Shown here in pieces: positions 24,059 through 31,329 of a stretch of 31,329 bases of DNA. Under the pieces are notes generated by a model. It worked only from the letters and a program-made list of their open reading frames with translations, was not told the origin of the DNA and did not search any database. The stretch is from contig DAIQOP010000007.1 of NCBI GenBank assembly GCA_036787815.1, positions 1 through 31,329 of the forward strand, in the 5' to 3' direction. A program made the position numbers and the translations under genes. Origin of the DNA: DATBAK01 sp036787815. Lineage in GTDB: Bacteria > Actinomycetota > Acidimicrobiia > IMCC26256 > PALSA-610. Numbering within the stretch: the stretch's first letter is position 1; each line of letters begins with the position of its first letter.

Positions 24059-24454
24059 GTGAGCAGATTCGCACGCCACTCGCTCGTGACGGTCATGATC
24101 GCCACGCTGGCGTTCGCCGGCCTCGGGGCTACCGGCGCCGGCGCGGTGAGCGCCCGCCCGAACGTGAGCTTCGTCGGCGTCTATGCCATCCACGGGACGA
24201 TCACCGGCACCACGCAGCATCTCAAGGGAACGCTGACGGTCAACGCCGACGGCACCGCCACGGACGGCCACGGCAACATCGCCACGTGGACGAGCTCGGG
24301 CAAGACGTTCACGATGGTGTACTCCTCCGCGAGCCTGACCGAGACGTTCGTGGCCAACCGGACGAAGAAGGGCCTCGGGTCGAAAGCGCACCCGGGCACC
24401 TTCACCAGCACCGTCGCCGGGCTCAACGGCACCTGGTACGGGATCCTGCAGTAA
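24059..24454 (+). CDS. Small secreted protein, unknown function
   Basis: 131 aa. GTG 24059 is preceded by GGGGGA, and TACGCT about 40 nt upstream could be its -10 box. Residues 1-32 are a clear signal peptide (basic MSRFARH, hydrophobic VTVMIATLAFAGLGA, cleavage around GAVSA). The mature part is short, polar and beta-rich, with alternating Thr/Gly strands (GTITGTTQHLKGTLTVNADG) and the end GLNGTWYGILQ, resembling a small beta-barrel or sandwich. No cysteines and no known catalytic motif. It lies between a divergent secreted propeller protein and rnpB. Confidence 0.75.
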   Translation: MSRFARHSLVTVMIATLAFAGLGATGAGAVSARPNVSFVGVYAIHGTITGTTQHLKGTLTVNADGTATDGHGNIATWTSSGKTFTMVYSSASLTETFVANRTKKGLGSKAHPGTFTSTVAGLNGTWYGILQ

Positions 24455-24485
24455 CCCCCTTGCGCGGTCGCGTGCGACACTGGTC

Positions 24486-24876
<391 letters not shown>

Positions 24877-24993
24877 TCGGTCGGACTCACCGGACAGGGC
24901 CTCTGACCTGCGGTCGGACCAGCGTGCTGTACGGGGTTGACTTAGTCGCGGTGCGCGGGAAGATGGAGTGCCAGACGGGACGGAGGGGCAGAG

Positions 24994-26754
24994 ATGGCAC
25001 GTAGGTCGCGGAGTGGCCCCCCGCGCACGCGAATGATGGTCCTGCTCCTGGTGCCGTTGGTCGTCGCGAGCACCGTCATCCCGGCCGTGGCGGCAGACAC
25101 GAGGGCGCCGAAGATCGTCAAGACGCAGACGGTCGACTCCGACGGCGACAGGCGCGTCGACCGGATCGTCCTCACGTTCAGCGAGCGCGTCAACCACGCC
25201 GCGGACACCGACGGAACGTTCCCGGTGACGGTCGCGGGATACAGCGTCGTCGCGGTCGACGCGGCCTCGAATACGAAGACGGTCACGGTCGAGGTCGCGG
25301 AACGCGCGGCGTCCGACGTCACCGCGACACCGGACGTCGCGTACGCGCAGACCATCGCGTCGCCGATCGCCGATCTCGCCGGCAACGAGGCGCGCAACCA
25401 GGAGTGGGCGTGGACGTTCCCGGTTCGTGCCGTGTTCGCCGATCCGAACGGCAACGACGCCAACCCGGGCACGCAGGCCGCGCCGCTGAAGACTGTTGGC
25501 GCCGCCATCACCAAAGCGGTGGCCGCACAGGCGCGCAACGTGTACCTCGCGACCGGCGGGTACGCCGAGGGCACCGGCGTCGTCGCGGCCAAGCGAGTGA
25601 CGGTGACCGGCGGGTACGCAGCGGGCACGTGGCTCCGCGCGCACTCTGGCCACTCGACGATCGCGGGGAGCCCGCAGGCCGTTCTCGCGGACGGCGTGAC
25701 CGGTGTTGTCCTCCAGTACCTGTCGCTGTCGGCGACTCCCGACGCAAGCGGAACCGGCTACGCGCTCCGAGCGGTGAACGCGGCCGTGACACTCGTCCAC
25801 GTGAACGCGATTGCAGCGGCCGGCACCGACGGAACCGACGGAACCACGCCGGGAGGCACCGGCATCGACGGCGGATCGGGCTCCCCGGGGCAGCCCGGCG
25901 TCGAGGACAGCCCGGCGTTGTTCTGTAGTACGGGCGACCGACCGCAGGGAGGCGACGCCGGGAGCTCGGCGATCCCGAGCGCGGTCGGCGGGCACGGCGG
26001 CGCGGCCGGCCGGTCCTCCGACTTTGGCGACCCGGGCGAGCCGGCCGCCGCAGGGACGGCCCCCGGCGCTGGGACCCCACCTGGGCTCGGCGCCTGGAAT
26101 CCAACGTCGGAGTATCTCGGCGATGACGGCGCTCCGGGCACGCCCGGCACCGACGGGACGGCTGGCGTCGCGGCGTACGCGAGCGCGGGCTACGCGCCGT
26201 CCGACGGTGCGGCCGGGTCAGACGGTGCGGCCGGAGCGGGCGGCGGCGGGGGCGGGGGCGGCGGCGGCGGCACGACCGACTGCGACTCCTATGGCGGCGG
26301 CGGGGGCGGCGGGGGCGCGGGCGGAGGCGGCGGCACCGCGGGCACGGCGGGGACGTCCGGCGGCGGGTCGTTCGCCGTCTACCTGTGGGCGAGCACGCTG
26401 AACGTCCGCAAGACGACGTTGACGACCGGAGGCGGCGGCGCCGGCGGCGCGGGCGCGTCCGGCCAGCGCGGAGGCGCGGGAGGCGCGCCCGGCGCGGGCA
26501 GCCCCTACGGGGGCGCGAGCGAGCAGGACGACGGATCAGGCGGTGGGCGCGGCGGCGCCGGCGGCGCGGGCGGCAACGGTGGCGCCGGCGGCGGCGGCGC
26601 GGGCGGGCCATCGATCGGCGTGCTCCTCGGCGGCGGCAGCACCGCCAACGTCACCGCCGTGGTGTACACGCTCGGCCCCGGTGGCGCGGGCGGATCATCG
26701 GGCGGGAACTCCGGAGTGGTCGGCACCGAGCTGAACGTCTTCGCACCGACCTAG
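24994..26754 (+). CDS. Secreted Gly-rich protein with Ig-like and beta-helix-like parts
   Basis: 586 aa; ATG 24994 with GGAGGGG upstream. Residues 1-34 are a signal peptide (hydrophobic MMVLLLVPLVVAS, cleavage near AVAAD). Residues 40-145 look like an Ig/cadherin-like beta domain starting KTQTVDSDGDRRVDRIVLTF. FADPNGNDANPGTQAAPLKT (about 150) is the opening signature of DUF1565/pectate-lyase-like right-handed beta-helices, which run to about 290. The rest (295-580) is dominated by Gly with Ala, Asp, Ser and Thr, broken by short beta segments such as FAVYLWASTLNVRKTTL and ending GTELNVFAPT. Two cysteines (one in LFCSTG, one in TTDCDSY) could form a disulfide. Surface adhesion or a matrix role is a guess from composition. 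It is the only gene between the two rnpB-tail repeats; no integrase or transposase accompanies it. Confidence 0.88.
   Translation: MARRSRSGPPRTRMMVLLLVPLVVASTVIPAVAADTRAPKIVKTQTVDSDGDRRVDRIVLTFSERVNHAADTDGTFPVTVAGYSVVAVDAASNTKTVTVEVAERAASDVTATPDVAYAQTIASPIADLAGNEARNQEWAWTFPVRAVFADPNGNDANPGTQAAPLKTVGAAITKAVAAQARNVYLATGGYAEGTGVVAAKRVTVTGGYAAGTWLRAHSGHSTIAGSPQAVLADGVTGVVLQYLSLSATPDASGTGYALRAVNAAVTLVHVNAIAAAGTDGTDGTTPGGTGIDGGSGSPGQPGVEDSPALFCSTGDRPQGGDAGSSAIPSAVGGHGGAAGRSSDFGDPGEPAAAGTAPGAGTPPGLGAWNPTSEYLGDDGAPGTPGTDGTAGVAAYASAGYAPSDGAAGSDGAAGAGGGGGGGGGGGTTDCDSYGGGGGGGGAGGGGGTAGTAGTSGGGSFAVYLWASTLNVRKTTLTTGGGGAGGAGASGQRGGAGGAPGAGSPYGGASEQDDGSGGGRGGAGGAGGNGGAGGGGAGGPSIGVLLGGGSTANVTAVVYTLGPGGAGGSSGGNSGVVGTELNVFAPT
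26240..26336 (+). other. G-run cluster with G-quadruplex potential inside the Gly-rich gene
   Basis: Dense runs of three to five G (for example GGCGGGGGCGGGGGCGG, then GGGGGCGGCGGGGGC) lie on the coding strand and hence in the mRNA. They meet the simple G3+ N1-7 pattern for quadruplex formation. This may simply reflect Gly codons. Confidence 0.5.
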
Positions 26755-26764
26755 AACCTCACAC

Positions 26765-26794
26765 GAATCCGGCGTGCAGGCCGACTCACCACCA
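26765..26794 (+). repeat. Right copy: displaced duplicate of the rnpB 3' end
   Basis: 29 of 30 bases equal rnpB 24843-24872, same orientation, starting 10 nt after the Gly-rich gene's stop and ending 16 nt before the convergent DinB gene's stop. The upstream rnpB core is absent, so it is not a second rnpB. It retains a 3' P1 strand able to pair with the rnpB 5' end. Confidence 0.9.
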
Positions 26795-26810
26795 GTCGAC
26801 GATGATGCCG

Positions 26811-27536
26811 TCAGAGCTCCTGTTGCGCCGCTTCCAGCTGCGCGAGGTCGCGCTGCGCGTAGCGGTTGTGCCAGAACTCTTCCTCGAAGACGGTGTAGAT
26901 GCACTCTTGCAGCGGATTCGTGCCGTTCTCGAGCACGTCGACCGGTCGTGCGAAGTCGGTCGTCGCAACCGATGCGAGGTAGTCGCGAACGCGCGTGGCG
27001 CGATCCGCGCGCACGGCGAGCGCTTCCGAGACCGAAGGCGTCAGGTCGAAGTCGAGGCCGGGCCACGGGAAGTCGACGGAGCCGCTGTTCGGCAACCCGA
27101 TCGGGTCGAAGGCTTCCCCGAGGATCGGCGCCGTGAACCACTTGTCCATCGCGAAAACGAGATGTCGCAGCGTCTGGACGAAGGACCACTCGTCGTTGAC
27201 CGACTCGTCCAGCGCGTCTTCGGGCAGAGCGAGCGCCCGGGTGACCGTCTTCGCCCACACGTCTTCGAGCGCCGCCCATGTTGCCCGCATGGCCTCCGGG
27301 TTCGAAGGACGGAGCATCGCGCGCAGCGGGTACCACGGATCACGCTCGTTCACGTACGCCGTGACATCGACGCCGTTGATGACAACCATGTCGATCAGCG
27401 CGTCGATGTCGACGTTGACGAGCCACGCGTGGCTGATCTTCGCGTCGGTGAGATTGACGTCGCGGAAGCGGGCGCCGCTGAGATCGGCGCCCCAGAACAC
27501 GGCGCCCGCAAGATCCCCCTCGAACTCTTCCGGCAT
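26811..27536 (-). CDS. DinB-family protein with N-terminal pentapeptide-repeat segment
   Basis: 241 aa; ATG 27536 with GGGAGG 5 nt upstream. Residues 1-50 carry pentapeptide-like repeats (LAGAVFWGADLSGARFRDVN). Residues 75-241 form a DinB/MDMPI-like four-helix domain with ESVNDEWSFVQTLRHLVFAMDKW and, near the end, EEEFWHNRYAQRDL, whose His residues are candidates for the metal site. I recall this combination as a recurrent actinobacterial type of unknown function. It lies 35 nt downstream of the acyltransferase gene on the same strand and may be the last gene of that operon. Confidence 0.85.
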   Translation of the reverse strand: MPEEFEGDLAGAVFWGADLSGARFRDVNLTDAKISHAWLVNVDIDALIDMVVINGVDVTAYVNERDPWYPLRAMLRPSNPEAMRATWAALEDVWAKTVTRALALPEDALDESVNDEWSFVQTLRHLVFAMDKWFTAPILGEAFDPIGLPNSGSVDFPWPGLDFDLTPSVSEALAVRADRATRVRDYLASVATTDFARPVDVLENGTNPLQECIYTVFEEEFWHNRYAQRDLAQLEAAQQEL

Positions 27537-27571
27537 AGCTGCCTCCCGTCGCCCCGACTCGCGACCGCCGT

Positions 27572-28654
27572 CTACTGGGAGGCCTCCGCAGGCCGGCCGA
27601 GCAGTTCGCGGCGCAGGAATCGCTCGGCGTTCTTCTCCACGATCTCGTGGAGAAGCTGCGCGAGCCCGAGCGAGACGAGCAGCAAGGCGACGAACACGAT
27701 GCCGCGTTCGGCCATGCCCCACTTCGTGATGTGCTTGAACAATCGCTGATGAGCCAGGGCGAGCACCAGCGACTGCGTGAGGTAGAAGGCGAACGACACC
27801 ACGCCGAGATGCACCGCCCACGATCGAGTGGTCGTCTGCGGCTTCGCGAGGTCGGCCTGCGCGACCGAACCGATCAGGAGCAGGAACGGAAGCAGTGTCA
27901 CGACCGGAGCGAAATCGTTGGAGATGAGTCCCGCCGCGCAGTAGGCGACGGCGCAGACCGCGCTCGCGACGGCAACGGGAACCTTCACGAAGCGCCCCTC
28001 GCGAAGGCTCAGCGCGAGGAAGATACCGAGCACGAACTCGATCATTCGGTACGGCGGGAAATGGTACGGGTAGCCCTTCACGTCGTGCGACGCGTGGCGG
28101 AGGAGCACCGGCACGACGATGTAGACGGCACCGAGCAAACCGGCAATCTGTGCTCTGACCCGTGGACCGCATCGGATCGCCGAGGGCAACAGGAACGGGA
28201 AGCACAGGTAGAAGAACACCTCGACGCTGAGGGACCACGAAGGCGCGACCATCGAGAACGCGATCTTCGAGTTGACGAACCAACTCTGGACGAGGAAGAG
28301 GTTCGCGAACGCGGCAAGCATGCCGGTGTGCTCGACGCCGAGGAACACGAGGCCTGCCCACGCGAGCCAGATCGCTCCGTGGTTCGGCCACACGCGCGCG
28401 AATCGACGCACGTAGAAGTCGCGCTTCGTGTCCAATGCGCGTTCGGTACCCGACCAGGTGAGGACGAAGCCGCTCAGGACGAAGAAGAACGACACTCCGA
28501 GGAACCCCTGGGAGAATCCGAACCGGTACCACGACCACGTGCCTTTGACCGCGCTCGGATCGAGTACCCACTGGAAGTGGTACAGAAACACCGCGAACGC
28601 CGCGATCGCACGCAGCGGCGTCAACGCGTCGAGGCGACGCCCCGGCTCGCTCAC
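27572..28654 (-). CDS. Acyltransferase family 3 membrane protein
   Basis: 360 aa with about ten membrane helices. GTG 28654 overlaps the TGA of the upstream gene (GTGA). Family marks: RLDALTPLRAIAAFAVFLYHFQW at the N terminus with the conserved His, GFLGVSFFFVLSGFVLTW, FYVRRFARVWP, and PSWSLSVEVFFYLCFPF. These enzymes move acyl groups (acetyl, succinyl and others) across the membrane onto sugars or lipids. The coupled GT-C gene suggests that both modify one surface glycan or glycolipid. Confidence 0.92.
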   Translation of the reverse strand: MSEPGRRLDALTPLRAIAAFAVFLYHFQWVLDPSAVKGTWSWYRFGFSQGFLGVSFFFVLSGFVLTWSGTERALDTKRDFYVRRFARVWPNHGAIWLAWAGLVFLGVEHTGMLAAFANLFLVQSWFVNSKIAFSMVAPSWSLSVEVFFYLCFPFLLPSAIRCGPRVRAQIAGLLGAVYIVVPVLLRHASHDVKGYPYHFPPYRMIEFVLGIFLALSLREGRFVKVPVAVASAVCAVAYCAAGLISNDFAPVVTLLPFLLLIGSVAQADLAKPQTTTRSWAVHLGVVSFAFYLTQSLVLALAHQRLFKHITKWGMAERGIVFVALLLVSLGLAQLLHEIVEKNAERFLRRELLGRPAEASQ

Positions 28655-29958
28655 GTGACACGACCGGACGGTTGAGGTCGCGGTCGCGGTCGGAACAGTG
28701 GAGCGAGGGCAATGCCGGTGAAGACCGCGAGCGCGGGCTCGGCCGTGGCGAGATACCGCGGATTGCCGTACGCGACGGCGATCGTGAGTGTGACGCTGAG
28801 CAGGAGGAGCAAGAGGGGCCAGATCGTCAAGCGGCGCTTCAGCGCAAGGCCGATGCCCACGAGCGTGCCGACGAAGAGGAACCAGTCGTAGAGCGTGACG
28901 CTGAATCGGATCTTGGGCAGTCCGGTCTGGAAGTGGTACGCGCCGAGAACGCTCCATGTGCGCGCTTCGCGGGCGATCACCACGACGGGCCAGCGCGAGA
29001 TGTGCTTCGTTGCGTAGGACACGGCGCGATGACGGGCTTCGTCGTACTGCACCTGTTCGGTCGCGGCCTTCCCGCCGAAGTCGCCGAAAGCCGCGTCGGC
29101 CGACGATCTGCACGTCCAGGCCCCGATGTTCGCCCCGTGGTAACCGGCATCGCAGTTCGTCGCGGCGAGCGTGCCGTAGAGATTCGGCTGGCCGAGATAC
29201 GCCGTTCCGAACTGGTACTGATTGCGAATCATCCACGGACTGACGACGACGACGAACGTCGCGGCCGCGATGAGCAATCCGCGCACACGCGCGCGGAGTC
29301 CGACGACGGTGAGGAGGAGCAGGCTCGGGCCGAGAATGATGATGAGCCACAACGGCCCTTCACCGCGGGTGAGCGCCGCGAGCCCGACGACCGTGCCCAT
29401 CGCGAACCAGCGCCACGTTCTCACCGCTCGGATCTGGTCGATCAAGAGCAGCATCAGCAGCGCAGACAGAAGGGTTGCGACCCCTTCCGACATCAGCGCG
29501 CCGTCGAGAATGATCATCATCGGGTTGAGCGCGGCAACGACGGCAGCCGCGATCGCGACCTCACGCCCACCCACGCGGTAACCGATCAGACCGATCACGT
29601 ACACGGTGACGGATCCGATGAGCGCGAGCAGAAGGCCCCGACCGAGCATCGACGAGATTCCCACCTTTGCGGCGGCCGCGAAGAGGGTCGGGAGCACCGG
29701 CGGGAAGAGCGCGGTCTGGTGGACGACACACGTCGTGATCACCGGGCAGGTGACCGAGTAACCGTGGCCGGCCGCGAGCGAATCCGCGATACCCGTGTAC
29801 CAGGTCGCGTCCCAGCCGAGCTTCAGGTCCTTGGCGTACATCACGATGTAGAGCGCCCGGACGATGAACGCCAGCACGCTCAGCCGCAGGATCACGCCGC
29901 CGACCGAGAGCGGGGCCCGGCGCGGGGGAGCCGCCGGTGGCGCCTCGATCGCCGTCAC
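28651..29958 (-). CDS. GT-C fold membrane glycosyltransferase (family 39/PMT-ArnT-like)
   Basis: 435 aa; GTG 29958. About ten to twelve hydrophobic helices; the first periplasmic loop holds GWDATWYTGIADSLAAGHGY, the Asp-containing signature of polyprenyl-phosphate-sugar-dependent GT-C enzymes, and ALTRGEGPLW and VVSPWMIRNQYQFG are typical later marks. It would take a sugar from a polyprenyl-phosphate carrier, possibly made by a DPM1-like enzyme of the type at 358, and place it on a lipid or protein outside the membrane. A TAGCCT box near 30027-30032 (minus strand) could drive the operon with a leader of about 60 nt. Translationally coupled to the acyltransferase. Confidence 0.85.
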   Translation of the reverse strand: MTAIEAPPAAPPRRAPLSVGGVILRLSVLAFIVRALYIVMYAKDLKLGWDATWYTGIADSLAAGHGYSVTCPVITTCVVHQTALFPPVLPTLFAAAAKVGISSMLGRGLLLALIGSVTVYVIGLIGYRVGGREVAIAAAVVAALNPMMIILDGALMSEGVATLLSALLMLLLIDQIRAVRTWRWFAMGTVVGLAALTRGEGPLWLIIILGPSLLLLTVVGLRARVRGLLIAAATFVVVVSPWMIRNQYQFGTAYLGQPNLYGTLAATNCDAGYHGANIGAWTCRSSADAAFGDFGGKAATEQVQYDEARHRAVSYATKHISRWPVVVIAREARTWSVLGAYHFQTGLPKIRFSVTLYDWFLFVGTLVGIGLALKRRLTIWPLLLLLLSVTLTIAVAYGNPRYLATAEPALAVFTGIALAPLFRPRPRPQPSGRVT

Positions 29959-30103
29959 GGCGCGATCAGTCGTGACTTCACGTTCCCCCCGGAAGTGCCC
30001 TCGCCGTGCCCACGGCGGTCGCCCAGGCTACCGCGGGCGCCGGGTCGGCAGATCCTTGACATACCGCCTTCCGGGGACAAGTGACCCCAATCGGACGTGG
30101 TCG

Positions 30104-30129
30104 GGGGGCGCCGCGCGAGCGGCGCCCCC
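30104..30129. repeat. Perfect GC hairpin abutting the assembly gap
   Basis: An 11-bp stem (GGGGGCGCCGC with GCGGCGCCCCC) closed by a GCGA tetraloop. It ends exactly where the N-run begins, so it may have caused the assembly break. It could also be a terminator. The rest of the 325-nt region 29959-30283 holds this gap, a 16-nt repeat, a weak TTGACA at 30056 and the palindrome described below. Confidence 0.75.
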
Positions 30130-30139
30130 NNNNNNNNNN
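30130..30139. other. Assembly gap (10 N)
   Basis: Ten N between the hairpin and the P450 upstream region; true length unknown. CGCGAGCGGCGCCCCC occurs on both sides (30114-30129 and 30170-30185). Confidence 0.98.
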
Positions 30140-30237
30140 CATCCAGACGATCGTCCGCGAGGGCGAGCACGCGAGCGGCGCCCCCGACGCGATCACAGAA
30201 GGGACTTTGGGCCCTGGCACACCACCCCCCCGCCCGT

Positions 30238-30253
30238 TTAAAACACGTTTCAA
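30238..30253. promoter_or_regulatory. AT-rich near-palindrome upstream of the second P450
   Basis: TTAAAACACGTTTCAA has the form TTnAAAC-AC-GTTTnAA. It stands out in a very GC-rich setting, 30 nt before the P450 start, and could be an operator for a dimeric regulator such as a TetR-type protein. No regulator gene is nearby. Confidence 0.35.
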
Positions 30254-30283
30254 TTCCCGAGACGGTTCCGGAGAAGGCGGCGA

Positions 30284-31329
30284 GTGACGGCAATCGAGGG
30301 GCAGCAGGTGATCGACTGCTGTGATCCCGCGTTCTATGACGATCCTTGGGACACCTACCGCTGGCTCCGTGCCAACGCGCCGCTCTACCGCGACGAGATC
30401 AACGACCTCTGGGTCGTGAGCCGGTACCAGGACGTCTTCGATATCTCGCGGGCACCCGACCTCTACTGCAGCAGCCGGGGCGTGCGGCCGAAGCTCGACG
30501 TGCCCCTCTCGCTCATCTCGGTCGACGATCCGGAGCACACGCGTCAGCGGCGCCTGATCAACCGCGGCTTCACCCCACGCCGCGTGCGCGAGCTGATGCC
30601 GCACATCCGCGAGCTGAGCGAGCAGCTCATCGACGAGATCCAGGGTCGCGGCGAGATCGACTTCGTCGAGGACATGGCGATCCACGTGCCGATCATCGTG
30701 ATCGCCGAGCTCCTCGGCCTCGACCCCCAGACCCGCATGAAGATGTACCGCTGGTCGGACGCCATGATGGCCGGCGACGGTCACACCGAAGCCGACGACC
30801 CGGTGCTCGTACAGGCCGCGGAGGCGTTCCTCGAGTACGGCGAGATGTGCGCGGCGCTCATCGCCGAGCGCCGGCGCTCGCCCACCGACGACCTCATCTC
30901 GGTGCTCACCCAGAAGTTCGACGAGGGTGAGCTCGGCGGCAGCGACGACCCCGACGAGCCGATGGGCGACGACGAGCTCAACCTGTTCCTCGCCGTGCTG
31001 CTCATCGCCGGGAACGAGACGACGCGCAACGCGATCACGGGCGGGCTGCTCGCGCTGAGCCGGTTCCCGGGCGAGCACGAACGGCTCGTCGAGCACCTCG
31101 ACGACGACCACTTCGTCGACCTCGCGGTCGACGAGCTGATTCGCTGGGTCTCGCCGGTCATGAACTTCACGCGCACCGTGACGCGCGACCACGAGTACCG
31201 CGGCGTGCAACTCCACGACGGCGATCGCATCCTGATGCTCTACCAGTCGGCCAACCGCGACGAAGACGTCTTCGAGCGGCCCGACGACATCATCCTCGAC
31301 CGCGAGCCGAATCCCCACCTCGCGTTCGG
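30284..31329 (+). CDS. Cytochrome P450, 3' end outside window
   Basis: 348 residues are present. GTG 30284 has CCGGAGAAGG upstream and leads to VTAIEGQQVIDCCDPAFYDDPWDTY, a typical start. C-helix region SVDDPEHTRQRRLINRGF, I-helix LIAGNETTRNAITGG, and ExxR as DELIRW. The window ends at NPHLAFG, just before the heme-binding Cys, so the axial ligand cannot be checked. It is a different subfamily from the P450 at 9445: overall similarity is limited to shared motifs, and the acidic insert (about 210-230, EGELGGSDDPDEPMGDDEL) is not in the other. Class I soluble enzyme; substrate unknown. Confidence 0.93.
   Translation, partial: MTAIEGQQVIDCCDPAFYDDPWDTYRWLRANAPLYRDEINDLWVVSRYQDVFDISRAPDLYCSSRGVRPKLDVPLSLISVDDPEHTRQRRLINRGFTPRRVRELMPHIRELSEQLIDEIQGRGEIDFVEDMAIHVPIIVIAELLGLDPQTRMKMYRWSDAMMAGDGHTEADDPVLVQAAEAFLEYGEMCAALIAERRRSPTDDLISVLTQKFDEGELGGSDDPDEPMGDDELNLFLAVLLIAGNETTRNAITGGLLALSRFPGEHERLVEHLDDDHFVDLAVDELIRWVSPVMNFTRTVTRDHEYRGVQLHDGDRILMLYQSANRDEDVFERPDDIILDREPNPHLAF

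Noticed and set aside
26765..26794. A second functional rnpB
   Set aside because: Only the last 30 nt are present; the catalytic core is absent upstream.
30056..30061. TTGACA as a -35 box
   Set aside because: No TANNNT box at 16-18 nt spacing and no gene start fitting it on the plus strand before the gap.

Overview
The window is high-GC DNA from an actinobacterium, most likely an Acidimicrobiia-type or other deep-branching lineage. This is inferred from a WhiB regulator, a mycothiol-dependent isomerase-family enzyme, an F420-type luciferase-like oxidoreductase, several acyl-CoA dehydrogenases and P450s, frequent GTG starts, and many genes with a TANNNT -10 box 6-9 nt before the start codon (leaderless pattern). 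Two runs of exactly 10 N (22079-22088, 30130-30139) show that it is a draft scaffold with placeholder gaps.

Layout. 1-2565: end of a sugar-nucleotide epimerase, then a glycosyltransferase family 2 / CapK-like ligase fusion, pointing to envelope glycan work. 2685-12089: a catabolic block with two divergent acyl-CoA dehydrogenases, an F420-type oxidoreductase, an MDMPI-like protein, a fused EtfB-EtfA electron carrier, DoxX, a cytochrome P450 and a metal-dependent amidohydrolase; together they suggest oxidation of lipid, steroid-like or aromatic substrates, with the Etf taking electrons from the dehydrogenases. 12113-14605: two small cysteine-motif proteins, a coiled-coil NYN-domain protein and a YjbQ-family protein. 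14700-16454: a DEDDh exonuclease / UvrC-like GIY-YIG fusion. 16397-19483: a tightly coupled operon (acyl-CoA dehydrogenase, trpD, zinc-ribbon membrane protein) read leftward. 19564-21746: whiB, divergent from a Na+/Ca2+-exchanger-like gene and a small membrane protein.

21787-24454 encodes two secreted proteins, a PQQ-type beta-propeller protein (interrupted by a gap) and a small unknown. rnpB (RNase P RNA) lies at about 24486-24876, followed by a secreted Gly-rich beta-helix-like protein. 26811-29958 holds a leftward group of a GT-C glycosyltransferase, an acyltransferase 3 and a pentapeptide/DinB protein. The window ends inside a second P450.

The most unusual signal is a 30-nt near-exact direct copy (29/30) of the rnpB 3' end at 26765-26794. 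With rnpB itself it brackets a 1.9-kb segment carrying only the Gly-rich secreted protein gene. This looks like a gene cassette or the remnant of an element inserted at the 3' end of rnpB, with no integrase visible. Other points of interest are the glycosyltransferase-CapK fusion, mirrored promoters with 9-bp repeats between the divergent acyl-CoA dehydrogenases, and TGA|GTG zero-spacing coupling through the trpD operon.
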